Shown: positions 6,084 to 15,168, counted from the stretch's first letter. The stretch: 46,742 nt of DNA from Corallococcus interemptor (GCF_003668875.1 NZ_RAWM01000066.1:1-46742); one strand, 5' to 3'. Numbers and translations are program-made. Notes: generated by a model not told the origin, from the letters alone.

Positions 6084-8891
6084 ATGACCGCCAAGACGCC
6101 GTTCACCCAGGGCATCCTCATCTGCCCGACCACGCACATTGACTGGGATTGGGTCTACACGTTCGACCAGTACTACGCCTCCAACAACCAGGCGACGGGC
6201 GGCTCTTCTGGCCGCGACACGGTCCAGAACATCTTCAATGCCGCGGCCGCGCTCTTCTCCCGGCGGATTGGCTTCACCTTCTCCGTCACGGAGGTGGGCT
6301 TCCTCCAGCGCTACGCGCGGGAAAACCCGTCAGGCATCGCGACCTTCGCGGCGGCGGGGGAGGACTTCTGCCTGATGGGCGGCGGCATCACGTCGCCGGA
6401 CAACCTCGTCTGCGCGGGCGAGCTCTTCATCCGCAACTACCTGGTGGGACGCACCTGGGCGAAGCAGGCAGGGCTCGGGGCCAACCTGTATGACTCGGCG
6501 TGGCTCCCGGATGACTTCGGGCATGACCCGCAGCTTCCGGTGGTGCTCCACGCCATGGGCCTCACCACGGCTGGAATCTCCCGCGTGCCCGGCTCGCCGC
6601 AGGGGTCGCCGGGGGCCAGGCCCATCGACCCGCCCGGGCCCTCCATCGCGTCGCAGCTGAACACCGACGGCCTGGTCTTCCACTGGCAGGCGGGGGACGG
6701 CTCCCGCATCACCACGCTCTTCATGCCCGACACCTACGGCACGGTGGGCTACCTGGACGCGGACGACATCCCCAGCAATACCCAGACGGTGAACCAGTTC
6801 GTCAAACAGTACAACTCGGGCTGGCCCAACGGCCTTCGCTTCATCCCCGCGGGCATCGACTTCGCCACGCCCGGTGCCATGTCCTCGTCGGGAGAGCCGA
6901 TGAGCTGGTTGAACGTGACGAACGGCTACAACAGCAGCTACGGCAACAGCAACGGCGTCAAGGGAACCACGGGGACGTTCAAGACATACATGGATGCCGT
7001 CTTGAAGAGCGGCGCCTCGCTCCCCGTGAACGCGCCGCTCAACGCGCAGAACTACTGGACGGGGTACTTCGCCAGCCGCCCGGCGCTGAAGCGCAACCAG
7101 TACGTCGCGGTGCGCGCGTTGATGTCCGCGGAGGTCGTCAGCGCGCTGCTGCGCACCAGCAGCGGCTATGCCACCTCCTCGCTGGATGCGTTCGACGCCA
7201 GCATCTGGAATGGCTGGGAGGTGCTGGCCCCCAGCTCCCATCACGACTTCGTGACGGGCACGTCTCCGGACAACGTGTATTACGGCGAGCAGCTGCCGCT
7301 GAGCCGGCAGGGTGTCTCCGTGGCGAGGGCCGCCCTGGACCAGGGCATGGAGTTGCTTGCGCGGGGCATCTCGCCGAAGCCGCGGTCGCAGGAGCTGCCG
7401 GTCGTCGTGTGCAACACGCTCGGGTTCAAGCGGGTCCACGGACTGCTGGCGGAGCTCACGCCTCCCGCGGCGGACCCGCGCTTCGATGCAGTGAAGAGCG
7501 TGAGGACCCGCGACGGGTTGCTGCCCATCCAGCGGACCGCGAACGGGAACCTGCTCTTCATGGCGGCGCCCCCCAGCGCGGGCTACGAGACGGTCTCCCT
7601 CTCCACCCAGACGCCTCCGGGACGCGTGGCTGTCTCGAATCCTCCCGTGGGGGACACGGCGATCCTCGAGAACGAGTGGATCCGCGTCACCCTCTCCAAG
7701 GCGGACGGGTGGGGCATCAGCCAGTTCTCGTATGGGAAGGACGGCGCCAGCCTCTTCGCCTCCCAATGCGTGGGCAATGAGCTTCGGTTCTACACGGACT
7801 CCGGCAACATCTATCAGTTCGGCAATGAGCCGTATGGCTCCACCAATCCGCCTGCGTATGGCACGTTCAGCCACGACACCTCCGCGACGTTCGAGGGAGG
7901 AGAGGCGCGGTGGCTGGAGCAGGGGCCGTACCGCTACCGCCTGCTGGCGGAGGTGACGGAGCAGAACAGCGGCCACCGGTTCACGCTGGAGTACTCGCTG
8001 GTGGTGGGCGAGCGCTTCCTGCGGATGAAGCTCACGGGCGCGGCGCCCGCCGGAAGGTCGGTCGCGGTGGCGTTCCCCATGGTGGACCCGAACGGGACGG
8101 CGCCCACGACGCTCAGCTACGGCACGCCGCACTACCAGCAGGACGTCCTGCCCGTGCCCAACTGGCCCGGCCCGACCTTCGTCGCCACCCATGACTACGT
8201 GATTCCCTGCCTCCAGCAGGGCAGCCAGCCGGTGGGAGGCATCTACCATCAAGGCGTCCCGGCCTGGACGCTGGACGACACGGGCGTCCTGCTCGGCGTC
8301 GTGCTCCGCAACACCCCCGCGGGCGGCCGGGGCGCGTCCGGCAGCGACAATGGCTGGCACGAACAGGAGTACGTCGTGGCGCCTCCGGTGTCCGTCCATG
8401 GCGCGCCGGTTCTGGGCACGCCCCTGAAGGACGCCCTGTCGGTCACCACCCCGCTGGAGGCCCGCTTCATCCCCGACGGCCAGGAGGGCCAGGACCTCCG
8501 GTTGCCGGAGACGGGCACGCTGGGGCGGGTCTCGGCGACGAACTCCGGTGTGCCGGTGGAAGCGGAGGACGTGATGATCCGCGTGGCGCGGGTGCAGGCT
8601 CCCGGGGCAGCGGGGGGATACCCCAGCCCCGGCAATGCGACGGTCAGCGGCGCGATCCCGACCAGCCTGGTGGTGCGCACCGAGAAGCGGGGCAGCCAGG
8701 CGACCCAGCTCACGGTCCAACTGCCCTTCCTCAAGACGGCCGGTACTCCCAAAACGCAGGCCGTCACCGCGCTCGAAGCGCCGCTGGGGGAGCTGGCGGC
8801 CGTGCCCTCCGGGACAGACACCGTGACGGTGGACTCGTCCCATGCGCTGGCCGCGCTGCGGATCGCGTGGTGCCGCACGCAGGGTGGCTGA
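6084..8891 (+). CDS. Glycoside hydrolase family 38 (alpha-mannosidase-like)
   Basis: The protein has 935 residues. ATG at 6084 follows GAAGAGAG (6071-6078). The GH38 landmarks are present: HIDWDW with zinc ligands His18 and Asp20, DDFGHD with Asp143 at the nucleophile position (family motif DPFGHS), and HHDFVTGT with His387 matching the late zinc ligand. A middle helical region and a C-terminal beta-rich region from about residue 430 to the end fit the family architecture. There is no signal peptide, so it is likely cytoplasmic, where the family trims alpha-mannosides from imported or internal glycans. No sugar transporter or regulator sits beside it. The large antisense open frame over it is a codon-bias shadow. 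Confidence 0.93.
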   Translation: MTAKTPFTQGILICPTTHIDWDWVYTFDQYYASNNQATGGSSGRDTVQNIFNAAAALFSRRIGFTFSVTEVGFLQRYARENPSGIATFAAAGEDFCLMGGGITSPDNLVCAGELFIRNYLVGRTWAKQAGLGANLYDSAWLPDDFGHDPQLPVVLHAMGLTTAGISRVPGSPQGSPGARPIDPPGPSIASQLNTDGLVFHWQAGDGSRITTLFMPDTYGTVGYLDADDIPSNTQTVNQFVKQYNSGWPNGLRFIPAGIDFATPGAMSSSGEPMSWLNVTNGYNSSYGNSNGVKGTTGTFKTYMDAVLKSGASLPVNAPLNAQNYWTGYFASRPALKRNQYVAVRALMSAEVVSALLRTSSGYATSSLDAFDASIWNGWEVLAPSSHHDFVTGTSPDNVYYGEQLPLSRQGVSVARAALDQGMELLARGISPKPRSQELPVVVCNTLGFKRVHGLLAELTPPAADPRFDAVKSVRTRDGLLPIQRTANGNLLFMAAPPSAGYETVSLSTQTPPGRVAVSNPPVGDTAILENEWIRVTLSKADGWGISQFSYGKDGASLFASQCVGNELRFYTDSGNIYQFGNEPYGSTNPPAYGTFSHDTSATFEGGEARWLEQGPYRYRLLAEVTEQNSGHRFTLEYSLVVGERFLRMKLTGAAPAGRSVAVAFPMVDPNGTAPTTLSYGTPHYQQDVLPVPNWPGPTFVATHDYVIPCLQQGSQPVGGIYHQGVPAWTLDDTGVLLGVVLRNTPAGGRGASGSDNGWHEQEYVVAPPVSVHGAPVLGTPLKDALSVTTPLEARFIPDGQEGQDLRLPETGTLGRVSATNSGVPVEAEDVMIRVARVQAPGAAGGYPSPGNATVSGAIPTSLVVRTEKRGSQATQLTVQLPFLKTAGTPKTQAVTALEAPLGELAAVPSGTDTVTVDSSHALAALRIAWCRTQGG

Positions 8892-8946
8892 GCGCGTCCA
8901 ACAAGCGCTTCTCTTCAGGGGAGGACCGGCACAGGATGACGGGAGG

Positions 8947-9519
8947 ATGCCTCCCCGTGCTGCCCGTCCTCCCCGCTGTTCGCGCTGCAACCTGGCGAAA
9001 CACCTGTGCCTGTGCACGGAGGTTCCCCGGGTGGAGACCCGGACCCGCTTCGTCTTCCTCCAGCACGTGATGGAGGTGTCCAAGCGCAGCAACACCGGGG
9101 GCGTGGCCGCGCTCGCGCTCGCGAACTCGCGGCTGCTCATCCACGGCTCCATGGCGGGGACCTTCGACCTGGAGGTCCTCTGCGAACCGGGGACCTGGCT
9201 GCTCTTCCCGGACGGCCCCACCGCGCCGGTGGACGCGCCCCCTCCCAGGCAGGTGGTGGTGCTGGACGCGAACTGGTCCCAGGCGCGGCGGATGACCCAG
9301 CGGCTCCCGGAGCTGCGGGCCCTGCCCCGGCTGGTGCTGCCTCCGCCGGAGCCCGGTTTGCTCATGCTTCGCGAGCCCTCGCATCCCGCCGGCATGTCCA
9401 CCCTGGACGCCGTCGCCCGCGCGGTGGCGCTCCTGGAGGGGCCGGAGGCGGCGGCCCCGTTGGCGCGGCTGGCGGCGCTGCGCGTGCAACGCATCGCGGA
9501 CTGCGGCACGCTGAACTGA
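8947..9519 (+). CDS. DTW-domain protein, tRNA-uridine aminocarboxypropyltransferase (TapT/YfiP-like)
   Basis: The protein has 190 residues. ATG at 8947 gives a start just before the Cys cluster (Cys11, Cys14, Cys21, Cys23 in CSRCNLAKHLCLC), the typical zinc-binding head of DTW proteins. The signature loop reads LDANWSQARRM; the family name comes from DxTW, so here the Thr is replaced by Asn. Family members transfer the 3-amino-3-carboxypropyl group from S-adenosylmethionine to a uridine of tRNA (acp3U). The stop is 8 bases before the start of the HAD gene, so both are probably one unit. The ribosome site GGGAGG directly abuts the ATG, which is unusually close, so a non-ATG start upstream remains possible. 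Confidence 0.88.
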   Translation: MPPRAARPPRCSRCNLAKHLCLCTEVPRVETRTRFVFLQHVMEVSKRSNTGGVAALALANSRLLIHGSMAGTFDLEVLCEPGTWLLFPDGPTAPVDAPPPRQVVVLDANWSQARRMTQRLPELRALPRLVLPPPEPGLLMLREPSHPAGMSTLDAVARAVALLEGPEAAAPLARLAALRVQRIADCGTLN

Positions 9520-9527
9520 AGGCACCC

Positions 9528-10157
9528 ATGGCATACCGGCTGATCATCTTCGACTTCGACGGGACGCTCGCGGACAGCGCGGACTGGTTTCGCGGCGTCT
9601 TCAACGACGTGGCCCTGCGCTATGGCTTTCGCACCGTCAGCGCGGAGGAGCTGGAGTCGCTGCGCGGGCAGGACAGCCGGGCCATCATCGCGCGGCTCGG
9701 CGTACCCATGTGGAAGCTGCCCTTCATCGCTTCCCACATGCGCAAGCTCATCGCGCGTGACGCGCACCGCATCCCGGTCTTCCCGGGCGTGGAGGCGATG
9801 CTGGAGCAGCTGGAGGCGCGGGGCCTCATCCTCGCCGTGGTCAGCTCCAACTCGGAGGAGAACGTGCGGCGCGTGCTGGGGCCGGTGGCCGCCGCGCGCA
9901 TCCGCCACTACGCCTGCGGCGCGGGCCTCTTCGGCAAGCGCCCGAAGTTCCGGCAGGTGCTGAAGGCCGCGGGCGTGCGTCCCGGTGAAGCCCTCTCCGT
10001 GGGCGACGAGGTGCGCGACATCGAGGCCGCGGCGGCCGAGGGCATCGCCACCGCCGCTGTGACGTGGGGCTACGCGACGGAGGCGCTCCTGCGCTCACGC
10101 TCGCCCACCGTCGTCCTCACCCACGTGGACGAGCTGCTGCGCACCGTCGCGGCTTGA
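9528..10157 (+). CDS. HAD-superfamily phosphatase (phosphoglycolate phosphatase-like)
   Basis: The protein has 209 residues. Motif I is FDFDGTLADS with nucleophile Asp9 and acid/base Asp11. An all-alpha cap follows (about 15-85), then motif II VVSSNS, a Lys in FGKRPKF (motif III) and motif IV SVGDEVRDIEAA. This is the layout of Gph/PGMB-like hydrolases, and the GxETxLRDIEAA-type end of motif IV is close to phosphoglycolate phosphatases. Substrate cannot be read from sequence; small phosphorylated metabolites are typical. It follows the DTW gene by 8 bases and ends 13 bases from the convergent M20 peptidase gene. Confidence 0.93.
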   Translation: MAYRLIIFDFDGTLADSADWFRGVFNDVALRYGFRTVSAEELESLRGQDSRAIIARLGVPMWKLPFIASHMRKLIARDAHRIPVFPGVEAMLEQLEARGLILAVVSSNSEENVRRVLGPVAAARIRHYACGAGLFGKRPKFRQVLKAAGVRPGEALSVGDEVRDIEAAAAEGIATAAVTWGYATEALLRSRSPTVVLTHVDELLRTVAA

Positions 10158-10170
10158 GGCGCGACCCAAG

Positions 10171-11619
10171 TCAGCGCGTGGTGTTGCGCAGGTACTGCGC
10201 ATAGAACCGGATGGCGGCGGCGTGCTCCTCCACGGAGAGCCGTTCGTCCCGGCCGTGCATCCGCGTCAGGTCCTCCCGCGTCAGCCGCACCGGCACGAAG
10301 CGGTACACGCTGTCGCTCAGCGGATGGAAGTAGCGCGCGTCCGTGGCCGCCACGGTGAGGAAGGGCGCCACCAGCACGTCCGGGTACACCTGCCGGATGC
10401 TGCGCTGCAGCTGCCGCCAGCCCTCCGTGTCCAGGCTCGACACCGGTGAGGCCTCGTCGCCCTCCGCCACCAGCTCCACGCGTTCGTCGTCCACCACGTC
10501 GCGCACGTGGACGCGCACGTCCTCCAGGCTGTCACCCGGGAGCAGCCGGACGTTGAGCACCGCGCGCGCCCGCGAAGGCATCACGTTGGGCTTGGGGCTG
10601 CCCTCCAGCATGGTGGCCGCGAAGGTGGTCCGGATGCTGGCGTTCGTGGACGGCGCCGCCGCCATCTGTCTTTCGATGATGGGCGCGAAGAGCCAGGTGT
10701 TGGCGAAGAGCAGCCGCATGCCGAAGCCCATCTCCGGCCCCACGTACTCGAAGAGGGCCCGCGTCCCGCCGCGCAGCTCGGCGGGGAAGGGGTGCTCCTC
10801 CAGCCGCACCAGGGCCTGGGCGAGGGTGTTCGCGGCCGTCTGCCGGGGCGGCATGGACGCGTGCCCGCCCGCGCTGCGCACCACCAGCTCCACGCGCGCC
10901 GAGCCCTTCTCCGCCACGCCCACCAGCGCCACCGGCGCGGCCACCCCGGGCACCAGCCCCACGCCGATGGGGCCGCCCTCGTCCAGCACCGACTCCAGCC
11001 GCACGCCCCGCTCGCGCAGCAGCGTGGCCACGCGGGCGGCGCCGTCGTGCCCGCCCACCTCCTCGTCCGCGCCGAAGGCGAGCATCACCGTGCGGCGGGG
11101 CCGGTAGCCCTCGGCGAGCAGCCCCTCCACGGCTTCGAGGATGGCCAGCACGCTGCCCTTGTCGTCCAGCGCGCCGCGCCCATGGACGAAGCCCTCCGCC
11201 ACGACCCCGCCGAAGGGCGGGTGGCTCCAGGTGGCCTCCGCCTCCGCGGGCACCACGTCCAGGTGGCCCATCAGCAGGACGGGCGCGAGGCCCGGCTCCG
11301 AACCCGGCCACGTGTACAGGTGCGCGTGCGCGCCCACGGGCTCATGCGTCAGCTGTCCGTGCACGCGGGGAAACGCCTTCACGAAGCCCGCGTGCATCGC
11401 CCGGAAGGCGGCGTCGTCCGCGGCCATGCCGCCGGAACCCGCGACGGTGCGGTGGCGCAGCGCCTGGGCCAGGCGGTCCGCGGCCGCGGCGGCATCCACC
11501 GGGAAGGGATCCGCGGGTTCGGCCGCCACCTGTCTTGAGCTGAAGCGCAGCGTGCGGACGACGAGGACGCCCGTGAGCACCAGGACGCAGGTCAGCAGGA
11601 CGAGGAGGACGCGCTTCAT
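10171..11619 (-). CDS. M20 family peptidase, membrane-anchored (carboxypeptidase S/PM20D1-like)
   Basis: The protein has 482 residues from the ATG at 11619. That start is chosen because it gives an N-terminal membrane anchor (MKRVLLVLLTCVLVLTGVLVV); longer in-frame extensions are not family-like. M20 metal ligands and catalytic residues are visible: MGHLDVVP (His119, Asp121), GALDDKG (Asp152) and FGADEEVGG (Glu186/187), with later His in the lid and C-terminal region. The 482-residue length fits the carboxypeptidase S/PM20D1 branch. It should be a two-zinc exopeptidase or amidase facing the periplasm. It is a single leftward gene, tail-to-tail with the HAD gene and divergent from the transferase locus. 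Confidence 0.93.
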   Translation of the reverse strand: MKRVLLVLLTCVLVLTGVLVVRTLRFSSRQVAAEPADPFPVDAAAAADRLAQALRHRTVAGSGGMAADDAAFRAMHAGFVKAFPRVHGQLTHEPVGAHAHLYTWPGSEPGLAPVLLMGHLDVVPAEAEATWSHPPFGGVVAEGFVHGRGALDDKGSVLAILEAVEGLLAEGYRPRRTVMLAFGADEEVGGHDGAARVATLLRERGVRLESVLDEGGPIGVGLVPGVAAPVALVGVAEKGSARVELVVRSAGGHASMPPRQTAANTLAQALVRLEEHPFPAELRGGTRALFEYVGPEMGFGMRLLFANTWLFAPIIERQMAAAPSTNASIRTTFAATMLEGSPKPNVMPSRARAVLNVRLLPGDSLEDVRVHVRDVVDDERVELVAEGDEASPVSSLDTEGWRQLQRSIRQVYPDVLVAPFLTVAATDARYFHPLSDSVYRFVPVRLTREDLTRMHGRDERLSVEEHAAAIRFYAQYLRNTTR

Positions 11620-11891
11620 CGGTGGTGGGTTCCCGGGGTGGCGTCCGCCGAGCGTAGCAGCTGGCATGGCGCGGCAGCCCGGTGGAGACGCCCGGATTCC
11701 AACACCCGCGTTGTCCCTGGGTGCGGCTCCAGCGCAGGGGGCCAGAAGGCTACCCTGCAACGGGAAAGCCAGTAACAAACCGAAATACAACCATGACGAC
11801 ACATGCGAGCGGGCACCGTGCGCGTCTGGGTTCATCTTGTGCCGCCAGCAGCAGGGCGGCAGTGGACGTGGCGGGACCAGGGGGCGCGGAC

Positions 11892-12842
11892 ATGCGGATG
11901 ATGCGAACGAGGGCCATGCTCGTCCCCGACCAGGGAGCCTTGGCGCTGTCGGAGGACTACTTCCGCTCCGCACACCACCTGCGCGCCGAGCAGGTGACGC
12001 ATACGCTGGTCATCGAGGACGGCGCGGGGAACTCGCAGCGGCTGCCGCTCATCGTGCGGCCCATTGAAGGCACTCCCTACCGCGACGCCATCTCCCCGTA
12101 TGGGTTTCCCGGCGGAGCGTTGAATGGGCTCTGGGAGGTGCCCAAGGACGCCGTGGACTGGACGGGGACGGAGCTCGTCAGCATCTTCGTGAGGGATCGC
12201 GTCGTGGGCCCCCGGTGCTTCGCGGGCGGCACGGAGCGCAACGAGGTGTTCTTCATCGACCCGCGCCTGCCCGTCGAGTTCCGGGAGATGCACTACCGGC
12301 ACATCCGGCGCAACCTCCGGCTGGGCTTCGTGAGCCGCGCATGCGAGGCGCGCGCGGCGCCGCTCAAGGCGCGGGAGGGCTTCAAGGAGGCGTACCGGCA
12401 GACCATGATCCGCGAAGGAGCAAGCCCCCGGTACTTCTTCTCCGACGCCTACTTCGAGGAGCTGTTCACCTCGCCGTGGGCCTGGCTGGTGACGACGTAT
12501 GCGCCGGAGGGGGACGTGGCGTCTGGCGCGCTGTGCGTCAGCAGCGACGGCATGTTGCACTACTACCTGGGCGGAACGGTGGATGCGCGCCTGTCGCGCT
12601 CGCCGGCGAAGAATGTCTTTGGGACGCTGGCGGAGCTGTGCACGCAGCTGGGGGTGCCGCTGCACCTGGGCGGAGGGGTGCGTCCGGGGGACAGCCTGGA
12701 ACAGTTCAAGCGGAGCCTTTCCAACTCGAGCTCCCGCCTCCACACGCATGAGCTCATCTGCGAGCCCGCGGTGTACGCCCGTCTGTCTACGGGACACACC
12801 CCCGGAGACTTCTTCCCGGCCTACCGCGCGCCCCGGAGTTGA
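11892..12842 (+). CDS. FemAB/GNAT-like transferase, copy 1
   Basis: The protein has 316 residues from ATG 11892 (GTP-less start MRMMRTRAMLVP); an alternative in-frame ATG at 11793 would add 33 residues but matches its paralog less well. It is closely related to the gene at 14128: both have ALSEDYFRS, HHLRAE, RNEVFFID, AYRQTMIR or VYRQTMIR, HYYLGGT, SPAKN and LHLGGGVRPGD with FKRS. The two-part GNAT layout and the LGGG...FKxxFS ending are typical of FemAB/Acetyltransf_6 proteins, which attach aminoacyl or acyl groups to peptidoglycan or extracellular polymers. No membrane segment is present. It sits upstream of an acyltransferase, its own paralog and a GT-C glycosyltransferase, which suggests envelope or polysaccharide decoration. 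Confidence 0.82.
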   Translation: MRMMRTRAMLVPDQGALALSEDYFRSAHHLRAEQVTHTLVIEDGAGNSQRLPLIVRPIEGTPYRDAISPYGFPGGALNGLWEVPKDAVDWTGTELVSIFVRDRVVGPRCFAGGTERNEVFFIDPRLPVEFREMHYRHIRRNLRLGFVSRACEARAAPLKAREGFKEAYRQTMIREGASPRYFFSDAYFEELFTSPWAWLVTTYAPEGDVASGALCVSSDGMLHYYLGGTVDARLSRSPAKNVFGTLAELCTQLGVPLHLGGGVRPGDSLEQFKRSLSNSSSRLHTHELICEPAVYARLSTGHTPGDFFPAYRAPRS

Positions 12843-12861
12843 AACACATCCATGTGACGCG

Positions 12862-12879
12862 CCCGCGCTCCAACGCGGG
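12862..12879 (+). terminator. Possible weak hairpin after FemAB-like copy 1
   Basis: CCCGCG (12862-12867), loop CTCCAA, CGCGGG (12874-12879), all G-C pairs, 20 bases after the stop codon. No U-run. Could terminate part of the transcription before the acyltransferase gene. Confidence 0.4.
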
Positions 12880-13007
12880 GGCCAGCGCCTGCGGAAGACG
12901 TGACACATGCCCGCGACTGGAGGGGGCATGGTGGGAACGCCGGGACACCCCTACCGTTCGCTCTACCCCAAGTGCGAGTCGGAGCGGACCAGGAAGGCTG
13001 AGCCCGG

Positions 13008-14054
13008 ATGACACACGTTCCTGCTGCTTCAGAGACGCATCCGCCAAGGCTGGTGGAATTGGATGCCCTCCGGGGCTGCGCCGCGGTGGCGGTCGCGCTG
13101 TATCACTTCACGGCGGAATACAGCGACCTGTACGGGCACTCCGTTCCCCTCTGGGAGATGCGCTTCGGCAAGTATGGGGTCCAGCTCTTCTTCGCCATCA
13201 GCGGCTTCGTCATCCTGATGTCGCTGGAGCGCGTCACACGGGCCCGGGACTTCGTCTGGAGCCGCGCGGTCCGGCTCTATCCGTCGTACTGGACTGCCGT
13301 GGCGCTCACCTTCACGGTGGTGACGCTGTTCGGGCTGCCGGAGCGTGAGTTCAGCCTCCAGACGGCGCTGATCAACCTGACCATGTTTCACGAGCTGCTT
13401 CGCGTCCCGCACGTGGACACGGTGTATTGGACGCTCACCATCGAGCTGTCCTTCTACCTGCTGATGTTCGTGCTCGCGTACGCGCGGGCGCTCCCCAGAG
13501 TCATCCCCATCTTCATCGTGCTCGTCGTGCTGCAGGCCCTGGCGGAGCTGGCGGCCCAGGCCCTGGGCATGACGTTCCTCTCGCGCCTCGCCAGCCGGCC
13601 GCACCTGCAATACTTCGCGCTGGGCGTGCTGGCCTTCAAGCACAGCCGCGCAGAGGTCTCCCTGCCCGCCGCGCTGACGCTCGTGGCCGTCAGCTTCGCG
13701 CACGAGGTGCTGGTGGGCAGCGAGGCTCCAGCTCCCGTGTTTCCGGTCGTGCTGGGCATTGCCTGGGCGTTGTCCCGGGGCGGGCTGCGGTGGCTCACCT
13801 GGCGGCCGCTGCTCTTCATGGGGTTCATCTCCTATCCGTTCTACCTGGTGCACCAGAACATCGGTTACGTCCTCATCCGGCGGCTGGAGGCCGCGGCCTG
13901 GCGCCCCGAGGCGGCCATCGCGGTGGCCCTGGTCACCGGGTTCCTGCTGGCCATCCTCATCACCTACGGCGTCGAGCAGCCCGCGCTGCGTGCCTTCCGG
14001 CAGTGGAAGCGGAAGGCCGAAACCCGGGCGGCGGTCCCGCCACACCTCGCCTGA
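13008..14054 (+). CDS. Acyltransferase 3 family protein (OafA/YrhL-like)
   Basis: The protein has 348 residues. ATG at 13008 follows an AAGG about 15 bases upstream. The family opening is clear: ELDALRGCAAVAVALYHF with the conserved Arg and His, then GVQLFFAISGFVI, SRAVRLYPSYW and TLTIELSFYLLMF. About ten membrane helices are visible through the GFISYPFYLVHQNIGY segment near residue 275. Such proteins move acetyl or other acyl groups across the inner membrane onto O-antigen, exopolysaccharide or peptidoglycan. It lies between two paralogous FemAB-like genes, 165 bases after the first and 73 bases before the second. The acceptor is unknown. Confidence 0.94.
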   Translation: MTHVPAASETHPPRLVELDALRGCAAVAVALYHFTAEYSDLYGHSVPLWEMRFGKYGVQLFFAISGFVILMSLERVTRARDFVWSRAVRLYPSYWTAVALTFTVVTLFGLPEREFSLQTALINLTMFHELLRVPHVDTVYWTLTIELSFYLLMFVLAYARALPRVIPIFIVLVVLQALAELAAQALGMTFLSRLASRPHLQYFALGVLAFKHSRAEVSLPAALTLVAVSFAHEVLVGSEAPAPVFPVVLGIAWALSRGGLRWLTWRPLLFMGFISYPFYLVHQNIGYVLIRRLEAAAWRPEAAIAVALVTGFLLAILITYGVEQPALRAFRQWKRKAETRAAVPPHLA

Positions 14055-14080
14055 GGGCCTTCGCGCCCCGCGCTGGGGCA

Positions 14081-14089
14081 GGGGGGGGG
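14081..14089 (+). repeat. G9 homopolymer tract upstream of FemAB-like copy 2
   Basis: Nine consecutive G within CAGGGGGGGGGCGG, 38 bases upstream of the start codon at 14128 and 27 bases after the acyltransferase stop. Tracts of this length slip during replication. Located in the leader of copy 2, it could change leader length and so expression, not reading frame. Confidence 0.7.
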
Positions 14090-14127
14090 CGGCGTGCCTG
14101 CGTTGCTCATGGAAAGGATGCGTCCCA

Positions 14128-15117
14128 ATGGTGAACCACACCGAGGCCTTGCGACTGACGTCTCCGGGCCTGAAGCCCTGCCGCGCCGTGCTGCTGCCGG
14201 ATGAGGGGATGTCCGCGTTGTCGGAGGACTACTTCCGGTCCCCGCACCACCTGCGCGCCGAGGGCGCGACGCATACGTTGTGGGTCGAGGACGCGGTGGG
14301 ACGCTCGCTGGGGGTCCCCCTCATCGTGCGCCCCATCGACGGGACGCCGTACCGGGATGCCATCTCCCCGTATGGGTATCCCGGCGCGCGGCTGGATGGC
14401 TTGAGCGAGGTGCCGAAGGACGCCGTGGACTGGACGGGCACCGGGCTCGTGAGCCTCTTCATTCGCGACCGGGTGGTGGGGCCCCGCTGCTTCGCGGGCG
14501 GGACCCAGCGCAACGAGGTGTTCTTCATCGACTCGCGGCGCGCGCTCCAGTTCCCGCCGGAGGCGCGCCGGCAGATGCGGCGCAACATCCGGCTGGGCTA
14601 CGTGAGCACCTGCGCTCCGGTGCGAGAGACGACACCGGAGGAGCGTGAGGGCTTCAAGGAGGTCTACCGGCAGACCATGATTCGCGACGGCGCGCACGCC
14701 CGGTACTTCTTCTCCGACGCGTACTTCGAGAGCCTGTTCGCCTCGCCGATGGCCTGGCTCGTGACGACGCTTGCGCCGGAGGGCGGCATCGCCTCCTCGG
14801 GCGCGGCGGTCGTCAGCGACGGCGTGCTGCACTACTACCTGGGCGGGACGGCGGACGCGCACCTGGCGCGCTCTCCAGCCAAGAACACCATCTACGAGAC
14901 GCTGGTGGCGCTCGGCGCGCAGCTGGGATTGCCGCTGCATCTGGGCGGAGGCGTGCGGCCGGGGGACGGGTTGGAGCAGTTCAAGCGGAGCTTCGCGAAC
15001 CTGTGCTCCCGTCTCCACACCCACGAACTCATCTGCGAGCCCGCGCTGTACGCCCGCCTGTCCGCGGGCCGCGAAGACACGGGCTTCTTCCCGGCGTATC
15101 GCGCGCCCCGGGGCTGA
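14128..15117 (+). CDS. FemAB/GNAT-like transferase, copy 2
   Basis: The protein has 329 residues. ATG at 14128 (MVNHTEALRLTSPG) follows GGAAAGG at 14111-14117. It is similar over its full length to the gene at 11892; shared blocks include LSEDYFRSPHHLRAEG, RNEVFFID, HYYLGGT, SPAKN and HLGGGVRPGD...EQFKRSF. Differences cluster at the N-terminus, around residues 145-175 and in the C-terminal tail. Family knowledge points to transfer of an aminoacyl or acyl group to a cell-surface polymer. It follows the OafA-like gene by 73 bases that contain a G9 tract, and a hairpin at 15141-15168 separates it from the glycosyltransferase gene. Exact donor and acceptor cannot be deduced. Confidence 0.84.
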   Translation: MVNHTEALRLTSPGLKPCRAVLLPDEGMSALSEDYFRSPHHLRAEGATHTLWVEDAVGRSLGVPLIVRPIDGTPYRDAISPYGYPGARLDGLSEVPKDAVDWTGTGLVSLFIRDRVVGPRCFAGGTQRNEVFFIDSRRALQFPPEARRQMRRNIRLGYVSTCAPVRETTPEEREGFKEVYRQTMIRDGAHARYFFSDAYFESLFASPMAWLVTTLAPEGGIASSGAAVVSDGVLHYYLGGTADAHLARSPAKNTIYETLVALGAQLGLPLHLGGGVRPGDGLEQFKRSFANLCSRLHTHELICEPALYARLSAGREDTGFFPAYRAPRG

Positions 15118-15140
15118 GCGGACGCGCTATCCCTTCCGGT

Positions 15141-15168
15141 CCCGGCGCCACCTCGCGGGGGCGCCGGG
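15141..15168 (+). terminator. Hairpin after FemAB-like copy 2
   Basis: Perfect 9-bp inverted repeat: CCCGGCGCC (15141-15149), 10-base loop, GGCGCCGGG (15160-15168). It begins 24 bases after the stop codon and ends about 180 bases before the glycosyltransferase start. No U-run is present. Confidence 0.6.

Noticed and set aside
6330-9908. Very long antisense open frame (1192 codons) over the GH38 to HAD genes
   Set aside because: It mirrors the sense genes' codon bias; composition is Arg/His/Gly-rich with no domain motif, and it spans several well-identified sense genes.
11793-11891. Upstream ATG for FemAB-like copy 1 (MTTHASGHRARLG)
   Set aside because: No ribosome site, unlike the paralog's N-terminus, and the region has the base composition of a promoter.
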